From: Costertonia aggregata
GTDB taxonomy: Bacteria > Bacteroidota > Bacteroidia > Flavobacteriales > Flavobacteriaceae
Direction: 5' to 3'
Assembly: GCF_013402795.1 (NCBI RefSeq)
Contig: NZ_CP058595.1
Coordinates: 3,512,001 to 3,576,000, forward strand
DNA: 64,000 bases
Shown: piece by piece, positions 1 through 7,767 of the stretch
How the letters are laid out: every line of letters starts with the position of its first letter
Position numbering within the stretch: the stretch's first letter is position 1
Made by a program: the position numbers and the translations under genes
The notes under the pieces: model-generated
The model's input: the letters and a program-made list of their open reading frames with translations, nothing else
What the model was told of the DNA's origin: nothing
The model's database searches: none

Positions 1-842
1 AGTTGGGTCAAGTATATAAAAGACTGGGGGCCGAAGTTACTGTTGTGGAATATATGGACCGAATTATTCCTGGAATGGACAGTGCGCTATCCAAGGAATT
101 GATGAAAGTCATGAAAAAGCAAAAAGTGAAATTTGCGTTGTCCCACAAGGTAAAATCCGTTGAAAGAAAAGGAAATGAAATTATCGTTAAGGCCGATGAT
201 AAAAAAGGTCAGGAAATAGTATTTAAGGGCGATTATTGTTTAGTCTCTGTAGGTCGTAGACCTTACACTGACAGTCTTAATGCAGAAGCTGCTGGAGTAA
301 AGCTGGATCATAGGGGCAGGGTAGCGGTAAATGACCATATGCAGACCAGTGCTTCAAATATTTATGCCATAGGTGATGTTGTACGTGGTGCCATGTTGGC
401 CCATAAAGCTGAAGAAGAGGGCACTATGGTCGCCGAAATTTTAGCGGGACAAAAGCCACATATTGATTACAATTTGATTCCGGGAGTGGTTTACACATGG
501 CCTGAAGTCGCTGCTGTGGGCAAGACTGAAGAGGAATTAAAAGAAGCCGGTATTGAGTACAAAGTCGGGCAATTCCCGATGCGTGCTTTAGGACGTTCCA
601 GGGCCAGCATGGATCTGGACGGATTCGTAAAGATACTTGCCGACAAAAAAACCGATGAGGTCTTGGGCGTACATATGATCGGTGCGCGTTGTGCCGATTT
701 AATCGCAGAAGCCGTAACGGCTATGGAATTTAGGGCCTCAGCCGAGGATATATCCCGTATGAGCCATTCTCACCCTACCTATGCCGAGGCAGTTAAAGAA
801 GCTGCATTAGCCGCAACAGGGGATAGGGCTCTTCATGTTTAA
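1..842 (+). CDS. lpd: Dihydrolipoyl dehydrogenase, C-terminal part (5' end outside window)
   Basis: This is the E3 flavoprotein that reoxidises dihydrolipoamide in 2-oxoacid dehydrogenase complexes and the glycine cleavage system, using NAD+. The reading frame is open at the left edge, so only about 280 C-terminal residues are present. The FAD-binding half and the redox-active disulfide lie outside the window. Visible are the end of the NAD-binding domain (GAEVTVVEYMDRI), the second FAD contact (IYAIGDVV), and the dimerisation domain with the catalytic His-Glu pair in MSHSHPTYAEAVKEA. A strong hairpin follows the stop. The family assignment is secure. Which complex it serves cannot be told from here. 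Confidence 0.95.
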   Translation, partial: LGQVYKRLGAEVTVVEYMDRIIPGMDSALSKELMKVMKKQKVKFALSHKVKSVERKGNEIIVKADDKKGQEIVFKGDYCLVSVGRRPYTDSLNAEAAGVKLDHRGRVAVNDHMQTSASNIYAIGDVVRGAMLAHKAEEEGTMVAEILAGQKPHIDYNLIPGVVYTWPEVAAVGKTEEELKEAGIEYKVGQFPMRALGRSRASMDLDGFVKILADKKTDEVLGVHMIGARCADLIAEAVTAMEFRASAEDISRMSHSHPTYAEAVKEAALAATGDRALHV

Positions 843-860
843 ATAATCATAAAAAGTGCA

Positions 861-899
861 GTAACTAAAAGGCCACCGTAAAGGTGGCCTTTTAGTTAC
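861..899. terminator. Bidirectional intrinsic terminator
   Basis: A perfect 17-bp inverted repeat (861-877 with 883-899, loop GTAAA) has A-rich and T-rich arms, so it gives a GC-rich stem with a U-tract on either strand. It separates convergent lpd and the CDGSH gene, and it contains the stop codon of the latter (896-898). Confidence 0.85.
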
Positions 900-1126
900 T
901 GGTTATGCGAACCATCGCAGTATGGCGGATTGCTCGTTTGCTTACATGTACACAGATAAGCTTTTTTGTCTTCTTCTACACTAAACCCTAAAGAAGGTGT
1001 TGCATTATGCGCTCTGTGCGAACCATCGCAAAAGGGTTGGTTGCTACTGTGGCTGCAGGTACACCATGCATACCGTTTATCTTTTTCCAGTTCAACTGCG
1101 ATAGGGGCATATTTCTTGTCGCTCAT
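896..1126 (-). CDS. Double CDGSH iron-sulfur protein
   Basis: This is a small 76-residue protein with two CDGSH zinc-finger-like motifs: CTCSHSSNQPFCDGSH (about residues 22-37) and CTCKQTSNPPYCDGSH (about 59-74). Each supplies the three Cys and one His that bind a [2Fe-2S] cluster in this family. Tandem-motif bacterial members are the type 3 (Miner2-like) class, which are soluble monomers. The protein has no signal peptide or membrane anchor. Its cellular role is unknown beyond redox or Fe-S handling. It is convergent with lpd and shares the terminator there. Confidence 0.93.
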   Translation of the reverse strand: MSDKKYAPIAVELEKDKRYAWCTCSHSSNQPFCDGSHRAHNATPSLGFSVEEDKKAYLCTCKQTSNPPYCDGSHNQ

Positions 1127-1191
1127 AATTTCTATTTTAACAATTGAATGTTAAAAATAGAGCAATATTTTCTAAAGAAATCAATGGGTTC

Positions 1192-2376
1192 TTAATTTTT
1201 AACCAGTCCAAATAGGCGAAGCAGTTTCAATGTTGTGTCCCTAACTAGTTTTAATCCAAAAATTAACCAAGGTTCAATAACTGCCCAAATGTTTTGGAGT
1301 ACATCCCTTAGTTTTAACTTGATCGAGGCCTTATGATTTTCATATTGCAAAGCTAGATATGTACAGCCGGTCATAAATACAATAGCTCCGGGAATAACGA
1401 TTGCCGGTGCCAACGTATGGTGTAAAAAGCCGTATAGCCCAAGTCCAGTAAAACTTCCATAAAGGATTATAAAATGTACGATATAAATCGATAAGGTACT
1501 CGCACCTATTTTCAATATTGTTTTGTTGTTCATAAATTGTTTCAACAGCATAAAAACGGCAAATACCAAAAACACATCTCCCAAACGAATGAACAGGTAG
1601 TTGTTGAAGAAAATATCGGCAAACAACTGTAAACCGGTAAATCTGGAGATGGCCAGGAAAACATCCGAAGAAAAAAATATGAGTCCGCTACCAATAGCCA
1701 AGGATAAGAATATAGCAGCTGGGTATAGATATTTGAACGTTTTGAATCGATAAAATAAAATGGATAGGAAAGCCCCGAACGTAGCATACCCAAACCATGG
1801 GAAAATAGTGAACACCGAGCCATTGGCCTTGCTAAAGAAGTTGGCCAAGGCATCTGGTAAAAAGCTAAAGCTCCACTTTGAGTACAAAGGCTCGAACAAG
1901 AACAATACTATCGTAATGCCAAAAAGAGCTGCGGGAAAAATATATTTCTTGCTTTTTTGGGTCAGGAGATATAATCCGATAATTCCCAAAATAGAAAGCC
2001 CGATACAGTGCAATACGTCTACCAAGTAAAAACCTTCATAGATTTCGCCAACAAAAAGGCCAAAAAGGTTCATACGCAACAAATATCCTATAATGATGAG
2101 CTGTAAGCCTCTTTTTACTCCCTTTTTTACTCTTGGGTTGGATATTCCTTTTTGTGGGACCTTGATCAGCAAATAAGTAAAAATAAAACCAGAGACCGTA
2201 AAGAACACTGGGGCCGTAATCCCCCTGAAGTATCGCCATATATTGAAAACGACATCGGTATTGTCCCGATACTCCATTCCCAAGAGCCCGTCTACAAAAT
2301 GGCCTTGTAACATCATCAAGATGGCCCAGGCCCGCATGGCATCTATAAAATATAATCTTTTCGTTGTATTATCCAT
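1192..2376 (-). CDS. Polytopic membrane protein, DUF1624/heparan-alpha-glucosaminide N-acetyltransferase-like
   Basis: This integral membrane protein has about ten hydrophobic segments. It begins with the family signature RLYFIDAMRAWAILMMLQGH, where the Arg-Ala pair and the His at the end of the first membrane helix are typical of the heparan-alpha-glucosaminide N-acetyltransferase/DUF1624 group. Relatives move acetyl groups from acetyl-CoA across a membrane. The substrate here is unknown. A GTG extends the frame to 2388, but the ATG at 2376 (MDNTTKR) places the signature at the normal distance from the N-terminus and is preferred. It is divergent from the FMN reductase gene with about 130 bp between them, presumably holding both promoters. 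Confidence 0.75.
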   Translation of the reverse strand: MDNTTKRLYFIDAMRAWAILMMLQGHFVDGLLGMEYRDNTDVVFNIWRYFRGITAPVFFTVSGFIFTYLLIKVPQKGISNPRVKKGVKRGLQLIIIGYLLRMNLFGLFVGEIYEGFYLVDVLHCIGLSILGIIGLYLLTQKSKKYIFPAALFGITIVLFLFEPLYSKWSFSFLPDALANFFSKANGSVFTIFPWFGYATFGAFLSILFYRFKTFKYLYPAAIFLSLAIGSGLIFFSSDVFLAISRFTGLQLFADIFFNNYLFIRLGDVFLVFAVFMLLKQFMNNKTILKIGASTLSIYIVHFIILYGSFTGLGLYGFLHHTLAPAIVIPGAIVFMTGCTYLALQYENHKASIKLKLRDVLQNIWAVIEPWLIFGLKLVRDTTLKLLRLFGLVKN

Positions 2377-2505
2377 ATCAAAAAACACACCCTATATACT
2401 TGTGATACAATGGGTTTGGATGTTTTGCGTTGCAAAATTAGGTAAAATACTCGCAAATGAGCGGTATTTGCGGTATTTTCGTTACAATAACAATAAAACG
2501 TTTTT

Positions 2506-3039
2506 ATGGCTATGATATTGGCATTCGCAGGCAGTAATTCTTCTACATCCATCAATTACAGGTTAATACAATATACCGTTTCTTTGGTTAAAGGGCATAA
2601 AACACAAACGCTGGATATGGTGCGTTACCCTTTTCCCATGTATAGTGAGGATTATGAAAAAGTGAACGGGTTTTCCAATTCTTTGGTGGAGCTTAAAAAT
2701 GATATCAAAAGTGTAGATGGTGCTATCGTATCGGTAAACGAACATAACGGCAACCCTTCTGCGTATTTCAAAAACCTTTTGGATTGGCTGTCCCGGGTGG
2801 ATAAAAATTTTCTTGAAGGAAAAAAGGTGTTTTTGCAATCCACCTCCAACGGTAAAAGAGGTGCGAAAAATGCTTTGGAAGTTACCGAAAAACTATTGCC
2901 CCGATTTGGTGGGGAAGTTGTTGCCACATTTTCGTTGCCCTCTTTTTCCGATAATTTGGACGAGGAAAAGGGTATTGTTGATGAGAAATTGGCCAGGGAA
3001 CATCAAGAAAAGCTTAATTTGTTTTTATCCAAGCTGTAG
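2506..3039 (+). CDS. NAD(P)H-dependent FMN reductase family flavoprotein
   Basis: This 177-residue protein has a flavodoxin-like fold. The N-terminal ILAFAGSNSSTSINYRL is the FMN phosphate-binding loop of the NADPH-dependent FMN reductase family. A second conserved piece, VSVNEHNGNPSAYFKNLLDW, corresponds to the usual 'PEYNGSxPGxLKNAIDW' region. It is cytosolic and probably reduces FMN or quinones with NAD(P)H. The exact substrate cannot be read from sequence. Its stop lies only 3 bp before the TTG start of pabB, so the two genes are probably co-transcribed, followed by tilS and the dsbD-like gene. Confidence 0.85.
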   Translation: MAMILAFAGSNSSTSINYRLIQYTVSLVKGHKTQTLDMVRYPFPMYSEDYEKVNGFSNSLVELKNDIKSVDGAIVSVNEHNGNPSAYFKNLLDWLSRVDKNFLEGKKVFLQSTSNGKRGAKNALEVTEKLLPRFGGEVVATFSLPSFSDNLDEEKGIVDEKLAREHQEKLNLFLSKL

Positions 3040-3042
3040 CTA

Positions 3043-4344
3043 TTGAGGAAAAAAGTCTCTTTTACGGTTTCAGATATCAAAAAACATAAACAATCCCTTT
3101 TACAATGGGGCCAGCAATTTCATGAAGTCGTTTGGTTGGACAGTAATGAATACAGAGACTCTTATACTTCTTTTGATGGACTTCTGGCAGTAGATGCCTT
3201 AACACTTTTACAGACCGATGCCGAGCATGCATTTTACGACCTAAAAGAATACCAATCGGAAACCAAGGATTGGATTTTTGGTTATTTGTCGTACGATTTA
3301 AAGAACGATATTGAGAACCTGGATTCTTTGAATTTTGATGGTCTTGAATTTCCCGAACTGTATTTTTTTCAGCCTAAAAAAATTATCAAAATACAAGGCA
3401 ACAAGGTCATTTTTGATTACCTGAACATGGTGGCCGATGAAATTGAAGCTGATTTCAACATTATTTTTAAGTCAGATTTTCAATATACCAAGGTTATGAA
3501 TGCCACAAAGGATATTCGAATAAAACTACGTATTTTCAAGGATGAATATTTTGGAAAAGTCGAGCAGATGTTAGCGCATATACGTAGGGGTGATATTTAT
3601 GAGGCCAATTTTTGCCAGGAGTTTTATGCTGAGGAAACACAAATTGATGTTGTAAATACCTACACTACATTAAACGCAATATCCAAAACCCCATTTGCCA
3701 CTTTTTTAAAAATAAACGATAAGTACTTGCTAAGTGCTTCTCCTGAACGCTATTTGAAAAAACAGGGCAACACATTAATTTCCCAGCCGATAAAGGGCAC
3801 CGCAAAACGTTCCCAAGACCCAATTCGGGATGCCGAATTGATTGCGCAACTTGAAAACGACGAGAAAGAACGTGCCGAAAATATCATGATCGTAGATTTG
3901 GTGCGTAACGATTTGTCCAAAAGCGCATTAAAAGGAAGTGTCACCGTACCAGAACTTTGTAAAGTATATTCTTTTGAGCAGGTTCATCAAATGATTTCCA
4001 CAGTTGTGGCTATGGTGGACGTTACCAAAAATCCAGTGGATATAATAAGGCAAACTTTTCCCATGGGAAGTATGACAGGTGCTCCCAAGGTTTCTGCCAT
4101 GAAGATCATAGAAAGGCTGGAATCTTTTAAACGCGGGTTATACAGTGGTGCCGTGGGGTACTTTACTCCTGATGGCGACTTTGATTTTAATGTTGTTATA
4201 CGAAGTATTCTGTATAACGCTGCCAAAAAATATGTTTCCTTTTCGGTAGGTAGTGCCATTACGGCCAAAGCGATGCCAGAAAAAGAATATGAGGAATGTT
4301 TGTTAAAGGCAAAAGCCATGCGCGAAGTGTTAGAGGGGTTTTAG
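3043..4344 (+). CDS. pabB: Aminodeoxychorismate synthase component I (PabB-like)
   Basis: This chorismate-utilising enzyme converts chorismate plus ammonia to 4-amino-4-deoxychorismate for folate synthesis. The C-terminal half carries the family blocks: IRRGDIYEANFCQ, ISQPIKGTAKR, ENIMIVDLVRNDLSK, PMGSMTGAPKVSAMKIIE and YSGAVGYF. The lysine in PIKGT is the ADC-synthase type; anthranilate synthases usually have Ala there, so PabB is preferred over TrpE. At 433 residues it has a short N-terminal domain, as is common for Bacteroidota PabB. The start is TTG (3043), 3 bp after the upstream stop. No glutamine amidotransferase subunit lies beside it. Confidence 0.88.
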   Translation: MRKKVSFTVSDIKKHKQSLLQWGQQFHEVVWLDSNEYRDSYTSFDGLLAVDALTLLQTDAEHAFYDLKEYQSETKDWIFGYLSYDLKNDIENLDSLNFDGLEFPELYFFQPKKIIKIQGNKVIFDYLNMVADEIEADFNIIFKSDFQYTKVMNATKDIRIKLRIFKDEYFGKVEQMLAHIRRGDIYEANFCQEFYAEETQIDVVNTYTTLNAISKTPFATFLKINDKYLLSASPERYLKKQGNTLISQPIKGTAKRSQDPIRDAELIAQLENDEKERAENIMIVDLVRNDLSKSALKGSVTVPELCKVYSFEQVHQMISTVVAMVDVTKNPVDIIRQTFPMGSMTGAPKVSAMKIIERLESFKRGLYSGAVGYFTPDGDFDFNVVIRSILYNAAKKYVSFSVGSAITAKAMPEKEYEECLLKAKAMREVLEGF

Positions 4345-4381
4345 TTTTCTTACCTGCGAGCTAATTAATTACCTTTGTCGA

Positions 4382-5689
4382 GTGCTACGGGAATTTAAAA
4401 AACACGTTCGGGATAATTTTCCAAAATTGGGCAAAACCACTTTTTTACTGGCCTGCAGTGGGGGAGTGGACAGCGTTGTTTTGGCGCATCTTTGCTACGT
4501 TTGTGAAATGGATTTTTCCTTGGCGCACTGTAATTTCAGGTTGAGAGGCGATGAAAGCGAAAGTGACGAAACATTTGTTGAAAATTTAGCTAAGGAATTC
4601 AGAACTAAGTTTTACGTAACCCATTTTGATACAATAGGTTATGTAAACAAAAATAAATTGTCTATACAGGTTGCTGCCCGTGAGCTACGTTACGCTTGGT
4701 TTGCTGAAATTATGCAAGAAAATAGAATTTCGACTTTGGTTACGGCTCACCAAGCCGATGATAATTTAGAGACTTTTCTTATCAATCTTTCTCGGGGAAC
4801 GGGAGTGGATGGCCTTACTGGCATTCCTGAAAAAACCGATACGATAGCAAGACCGTTATTGCCCTTTTCAAGAAAGCGGATATTGGAGTATGCCAAAACC
4901 AAAAAGCTATCTTGGCGAGAAGATAGCAGTAATGTGGAAACCAAATACCTTAGGAACAAAATTCGGCATGAACTGCTCCCAGAGTTGAAAGAACTGCATC
5001 CCACTTTTTTGAATAATTTTCAAAATACTTTGGGGCATCTTTCGGATAGCTCCAAAATTCTGGAAAATCATATATATCAACTCAAGTCTGAACTGTTTTT
5101 GTCCGATAACGGCTCTATCCGCATAAAAATATCCGATATCAAACAGTTAAAGCCTCAAAAGGCTTATGTCTATCAATTATTCAAGTCTTATGGATTTACG
5201 GCTTGGGAAGATATTCTCAACTTGTTGAATGGGCTGAGCGGTAAAAAGATACTCTCAAAAACACATCAATTGGTCAAAAATCGTGAGTATCTCATTTTGG
5301 AAGAATTGGGAACCGAAACAGATGAAACCTACACGATAGAAGCACTTCAAACCGAGATGATGACCCCTGTCCGCTTAAAAATAGAATCCGTTCGTGCATT
5401 GGGTGAAACAGGAAAACATATACTATATGCCGATGCGGACACGTTAGCATATCCGTTGACCGTTAGGAAATGGAAAAAAGGCGACTATATATATCCTTAT
5501 GGCATGAAAGGAAAAAAGAAAGTGTCCAAGTTTTTCAAGGATGAAAAAATCGATATTATTTCCAAACGGAAACAGTGGCTTTTATGTTCGGGAAATGCTA
5601 TTGTCTGGATTGTTGGAAAACGTTCCGATAATCGATTCAAAATAACAAAAACCACAAAAAAAATCATAAAGTTTACACTCCATACATGA
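4382..5689 (+). CDS. tilS: tRNA(Ile)-lysidine synthase
   Basis: TilS converts C34 of the CAU anticodon of tRNA-Ile2 to lysidine using ATP and lysine, which makes AUA decoding possible. The N-type PP-loop signature SGGVDSVVLAHL lies at about residues 25-36. It is followed by LRGDESESDE and TAHQADDNLETFLINLSRGTG, both conserved in TilS. The C-terminal domain ends with the KWKKGDYIYPYGMKGKKKVS block. Length (435) is normal. The GTG at 4382 gives the expected short N-terminus. The stop overlaps the ATG of the dsbD-like gene (ATGA), so translation is coupled. Confidence 0.95.
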   Translation: MLREFKKHVRDNFPKLGKTTFLLACSGGVDSVVLAHLCYVCEMDFSLAHCNFRLRGDESESDETFVENLAKEFRTKFYVTHFDTIGYVNKNKLSIQVAARELRYAWFAEIMQENRISTLVTAHQADDNLETFLINLSRGTGVDGLTGIPEKTDTIARPLLPFSRKRILEYAKTKKLSWREDSSNVETKYLRNKIRHELLPELKELHPTFLNNFQNTLGHLSDSSKILENHIYQLKSELFLSDNGSIRIKISDIKQLKPQKAYVYQLFKSYGFTAWEDILNLLNGLSGKKILSKTHQLVKNREYLILEELGTETDETYTIEALQTEMMTPVRLKIESVRALGETGKHILYADADTLAYPLTVRKWKKGDYIYPYGMKGKKKVSKFFKDEKIDIISKRKQWLLCSGNAIVWIVGKRSDNRFKITKTTKKIIKFTLHT

Positions 5690-7650
5690 AGTATATAGTA
5701 TTACTCTTCACATATACAGTAGCGATTGCCCCTCTTTTTTCGCAAACCGAGGAAAACCCCGTATTATGGTCAAAAGAAGTGAACAAAATATCGGAGACCG
5801 AATATGAGCTTATTCTCAAGGGTTATATTTTCGAGGGTTGGCATGTGTATTCGCAGCATACCGCCCAAGGTGGCTCACTGCCGAGTGAATTTACATTTGA
5901 AAAAGCTGGGGAATCTTACGAACTATTGGGAGAAACCATTGAAAGTGAGACTGTAACCGAATACAGCGAGATATTTGAAGTTGATGAAACCTTTTTTAAG
6001 GATAAGGCGGTCTTTACACAGAAAATTAAGCTCTTGCGTCCCGATATCAGACAAATAAGGGTTAATCTATGGTATCAGGTGTGTAAAGAAGTCTGTATTC
6101 CCGTTGAGGAGGATTTTATTTTTGTTTTGGACGGTGGCACGGCGGTAGAGGATGTAAAGACCTTGGACGAAAGAAGTAAGGCTATGAGTGCCGCATTAAA
6201 GTTGGATTTGAAGAACAAAGCACTTCTACAACAAGGTCAAATCGATGGCTTAGGTGCCCCATCTAGCTTATGGATAATTTTTGGTCTGGGTTTTTTGGGA
6301 GGATTGATAGCCTTATTGACCCCTTGCGTTTTCCCCATGATACCCTTAACGGTTTCGTTCTTTACGAAACAGTCCCAAAGTAAGTCCAAAGGTATTGCGA
6401 ATGCGATTTTATACGGCTTCTTTATCGTACTTATCTATTTTTTATTGAGTTTACCCTTTCATTTGTTTGATTCGATAGACTCTCAGATACTGAACACGGT
6501 CGCCACCAATATTTGGTTGAACTTATTTTTCTTTTCGATATTCGTATTTTTCGCGTTTTCGTTTTTTGGATATTATGAATTGACCCTGCCCAGTTCTTGG
6601 GCCAATAAAATGGATTCTGCATCCAGTAAAGTAGGTGGTGCCATCGGTATTTTTTTTATGGCCGTTACCTTGGCAATCGTTTCGTTTTCATGTACAGGTC
6701 CTATTTTGGGAGGGTTGTTGGGAAGTACCGCTCTGGCAGACGGTGATGTGGCCACCAACTTATCAGCAGGTATGACCGGTTTTGGTGTTGCCTTGGCACT
6801 TCCGTTTGCTTTATTTGCGCTGTTTCCCGCTTGGTTGAACTCGCTGCCCAAGTCTGGCGGGTGGATGACGACCGTAAAAGTGGTTTTAGGGTTTTTGGAA
6901 CTGGCACTGGCCTTTAAATTTTTATCAAATGCCGATTTGGTAGGGAATTGGGGTGTACTGAAAAGAGAAATATTTTTAGGGATATGGATATTGATTTTTG
7001 TGCTTCTGACCTTATATCTGTTCGGTGTTTTTAGATTCCCACATGACGGTGCCAAACAAAAAGTGTCTTTTACAAGAAAGGGCATTGGTATGGTAAGTAT
7101 CGGTTTTGCCATTTATCTCTTGTTAGGTCTAGGAAAAGTGATAGACTTGAAACTTTTTGGATTTCTTCCCCCGGATTTTTATACCGTAGCCGCTCAAGAA
7201 AGCGATTGTCCGTTGGGGATAGATTGTTTTAAGGATTTTGATGAAGGTGTTGCCTATGCCAAAAAAGTAGACAAACCCATTTTACTAGATTTTACAGGTT
7301 GGGCCTGTGTAAACTGCCGTAAGATGGAAGAAAATGTCTGGAGCGAACCGGATATTTATCCGATTATAAAAAACGAATATGTTTTAATATCGTTGTATGT
7401 TGACGATAGAAAAGAACTGCCGAAGGCGTTACAGTTTGATTTTAAATATGAATCAGGCCGTATAAAATCCATCGAGACCGTAGGGCAAAAATGGGGAACT
7501 TTTCAAACCCTTAACTTTAATGCTGCGTCACAGCCGTATTATGTACTATTGTCGGCAGACTTAGAGATCTTGAACAATGCGGTGCAATATACCGACAGGG
7601 ACGATTACCTCGCTTGGTTGAAAAAAGGACTACAAACTTTCAAAAAATGA
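5686..7650 (+). CDS. DsbD-like thiol:disulfide interchange protein
   Basis: This three-part inner-membrane electron carrier moves reducing power from cytoplasmic thioredoxin to the periplasm. It has a signal peptide (residues 1-20), then a DsbD-alpha-like periplasmic domain (WHVYSQHTAQGGSLPSEF, with the VCKEVC cysteine pair near residue 130). About eight membrane helices follow, with the conserved LTPCVFPMIPLT segment and a second cysteine in FSCTGPILGG. The C-terminal thioredoxin-like domain carries WACVNCRKMEENVW (CxxC). At 654 residues the length is normal for DsbD. It overlaps tilS by 4 bp. An intrinsic terminator lies just downstream. Confidence 0.93.
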   Translation: MKYIVLLFTYTVAIAPLFSQTEENPVLWSKEVNKISETEYELILKGYIFEGWHVYSQHTAQGGSLPSEFTFEKAGESYELLGETIESETVTEYSEIFEVDETFFKDKAVFTQKIKLLRPDIRQIRVNLWYQVCKEVCIPVEEDFIFVLDGGTAVEDVKTLDERSKAMSAALKLDLKNKALLQQGQIDGLGAPSSLWIIFGLGFLGGLIALLTPCVFPMIPLTVSFFTKQSQSKSKGIANAILYGFFIVLIYFLLSLPFHLFDSIDSQILNTVATNIWLNLFFFSIFVFFAFSFFGYYELTLPSSWANKMDSASSKVGGAIGIFFMAVTLAIVSFSCTGPILGGLLGSTALADGDVATNLSAGMTGFGVALALPFALFALFPAWLNSLPKSGGWMTTVKVVLGFLELALAFKFLSNADLVGNWGVLKREIFLGIWILIFVLLTLYLFGVFRFPHDGAKQKVSFTRKGIGMVSIGFAIYLLLGLGKVIDLKLFGFLPPDFYTVAAQESDCPLGIDCFKDFDEGVAYAKKVDKPILLDFTGWACVNCRKMEENVWSEPDIYPIIKNEYVLISLYVDDRKELPKALQFDFKYESGRIKSIETVGQKWGTFQTLNFNAASQPYYVLLSADLEILNNAVQYTDRDDYLAWLKKGLQTFKK

Positions 7651-7669
7651 TGCCCATACCCACCGCCTT

Positions 7670-7697
7670 TGAAAGACCCATACCATGGGTCTTTTTT
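7670..7697 (+). terminator. Intrinsic terminator after dsbD-like gene
   Basis: The stem AAAGACCCA (7672-7680) pairs with TGGGTCTTT (7686-7694) around a 5-nt loop, followed by further T. It probably ends the pabB-tilS-dsbD unit. Confidence 0.8.
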
Positions 7698-7767
7698 AGT
7701 TTTGAAAATTCAGTTACCTTACCGGCACTTTTGTACAGTAGTCTCTTAAAACCGTGAAAAAATATAC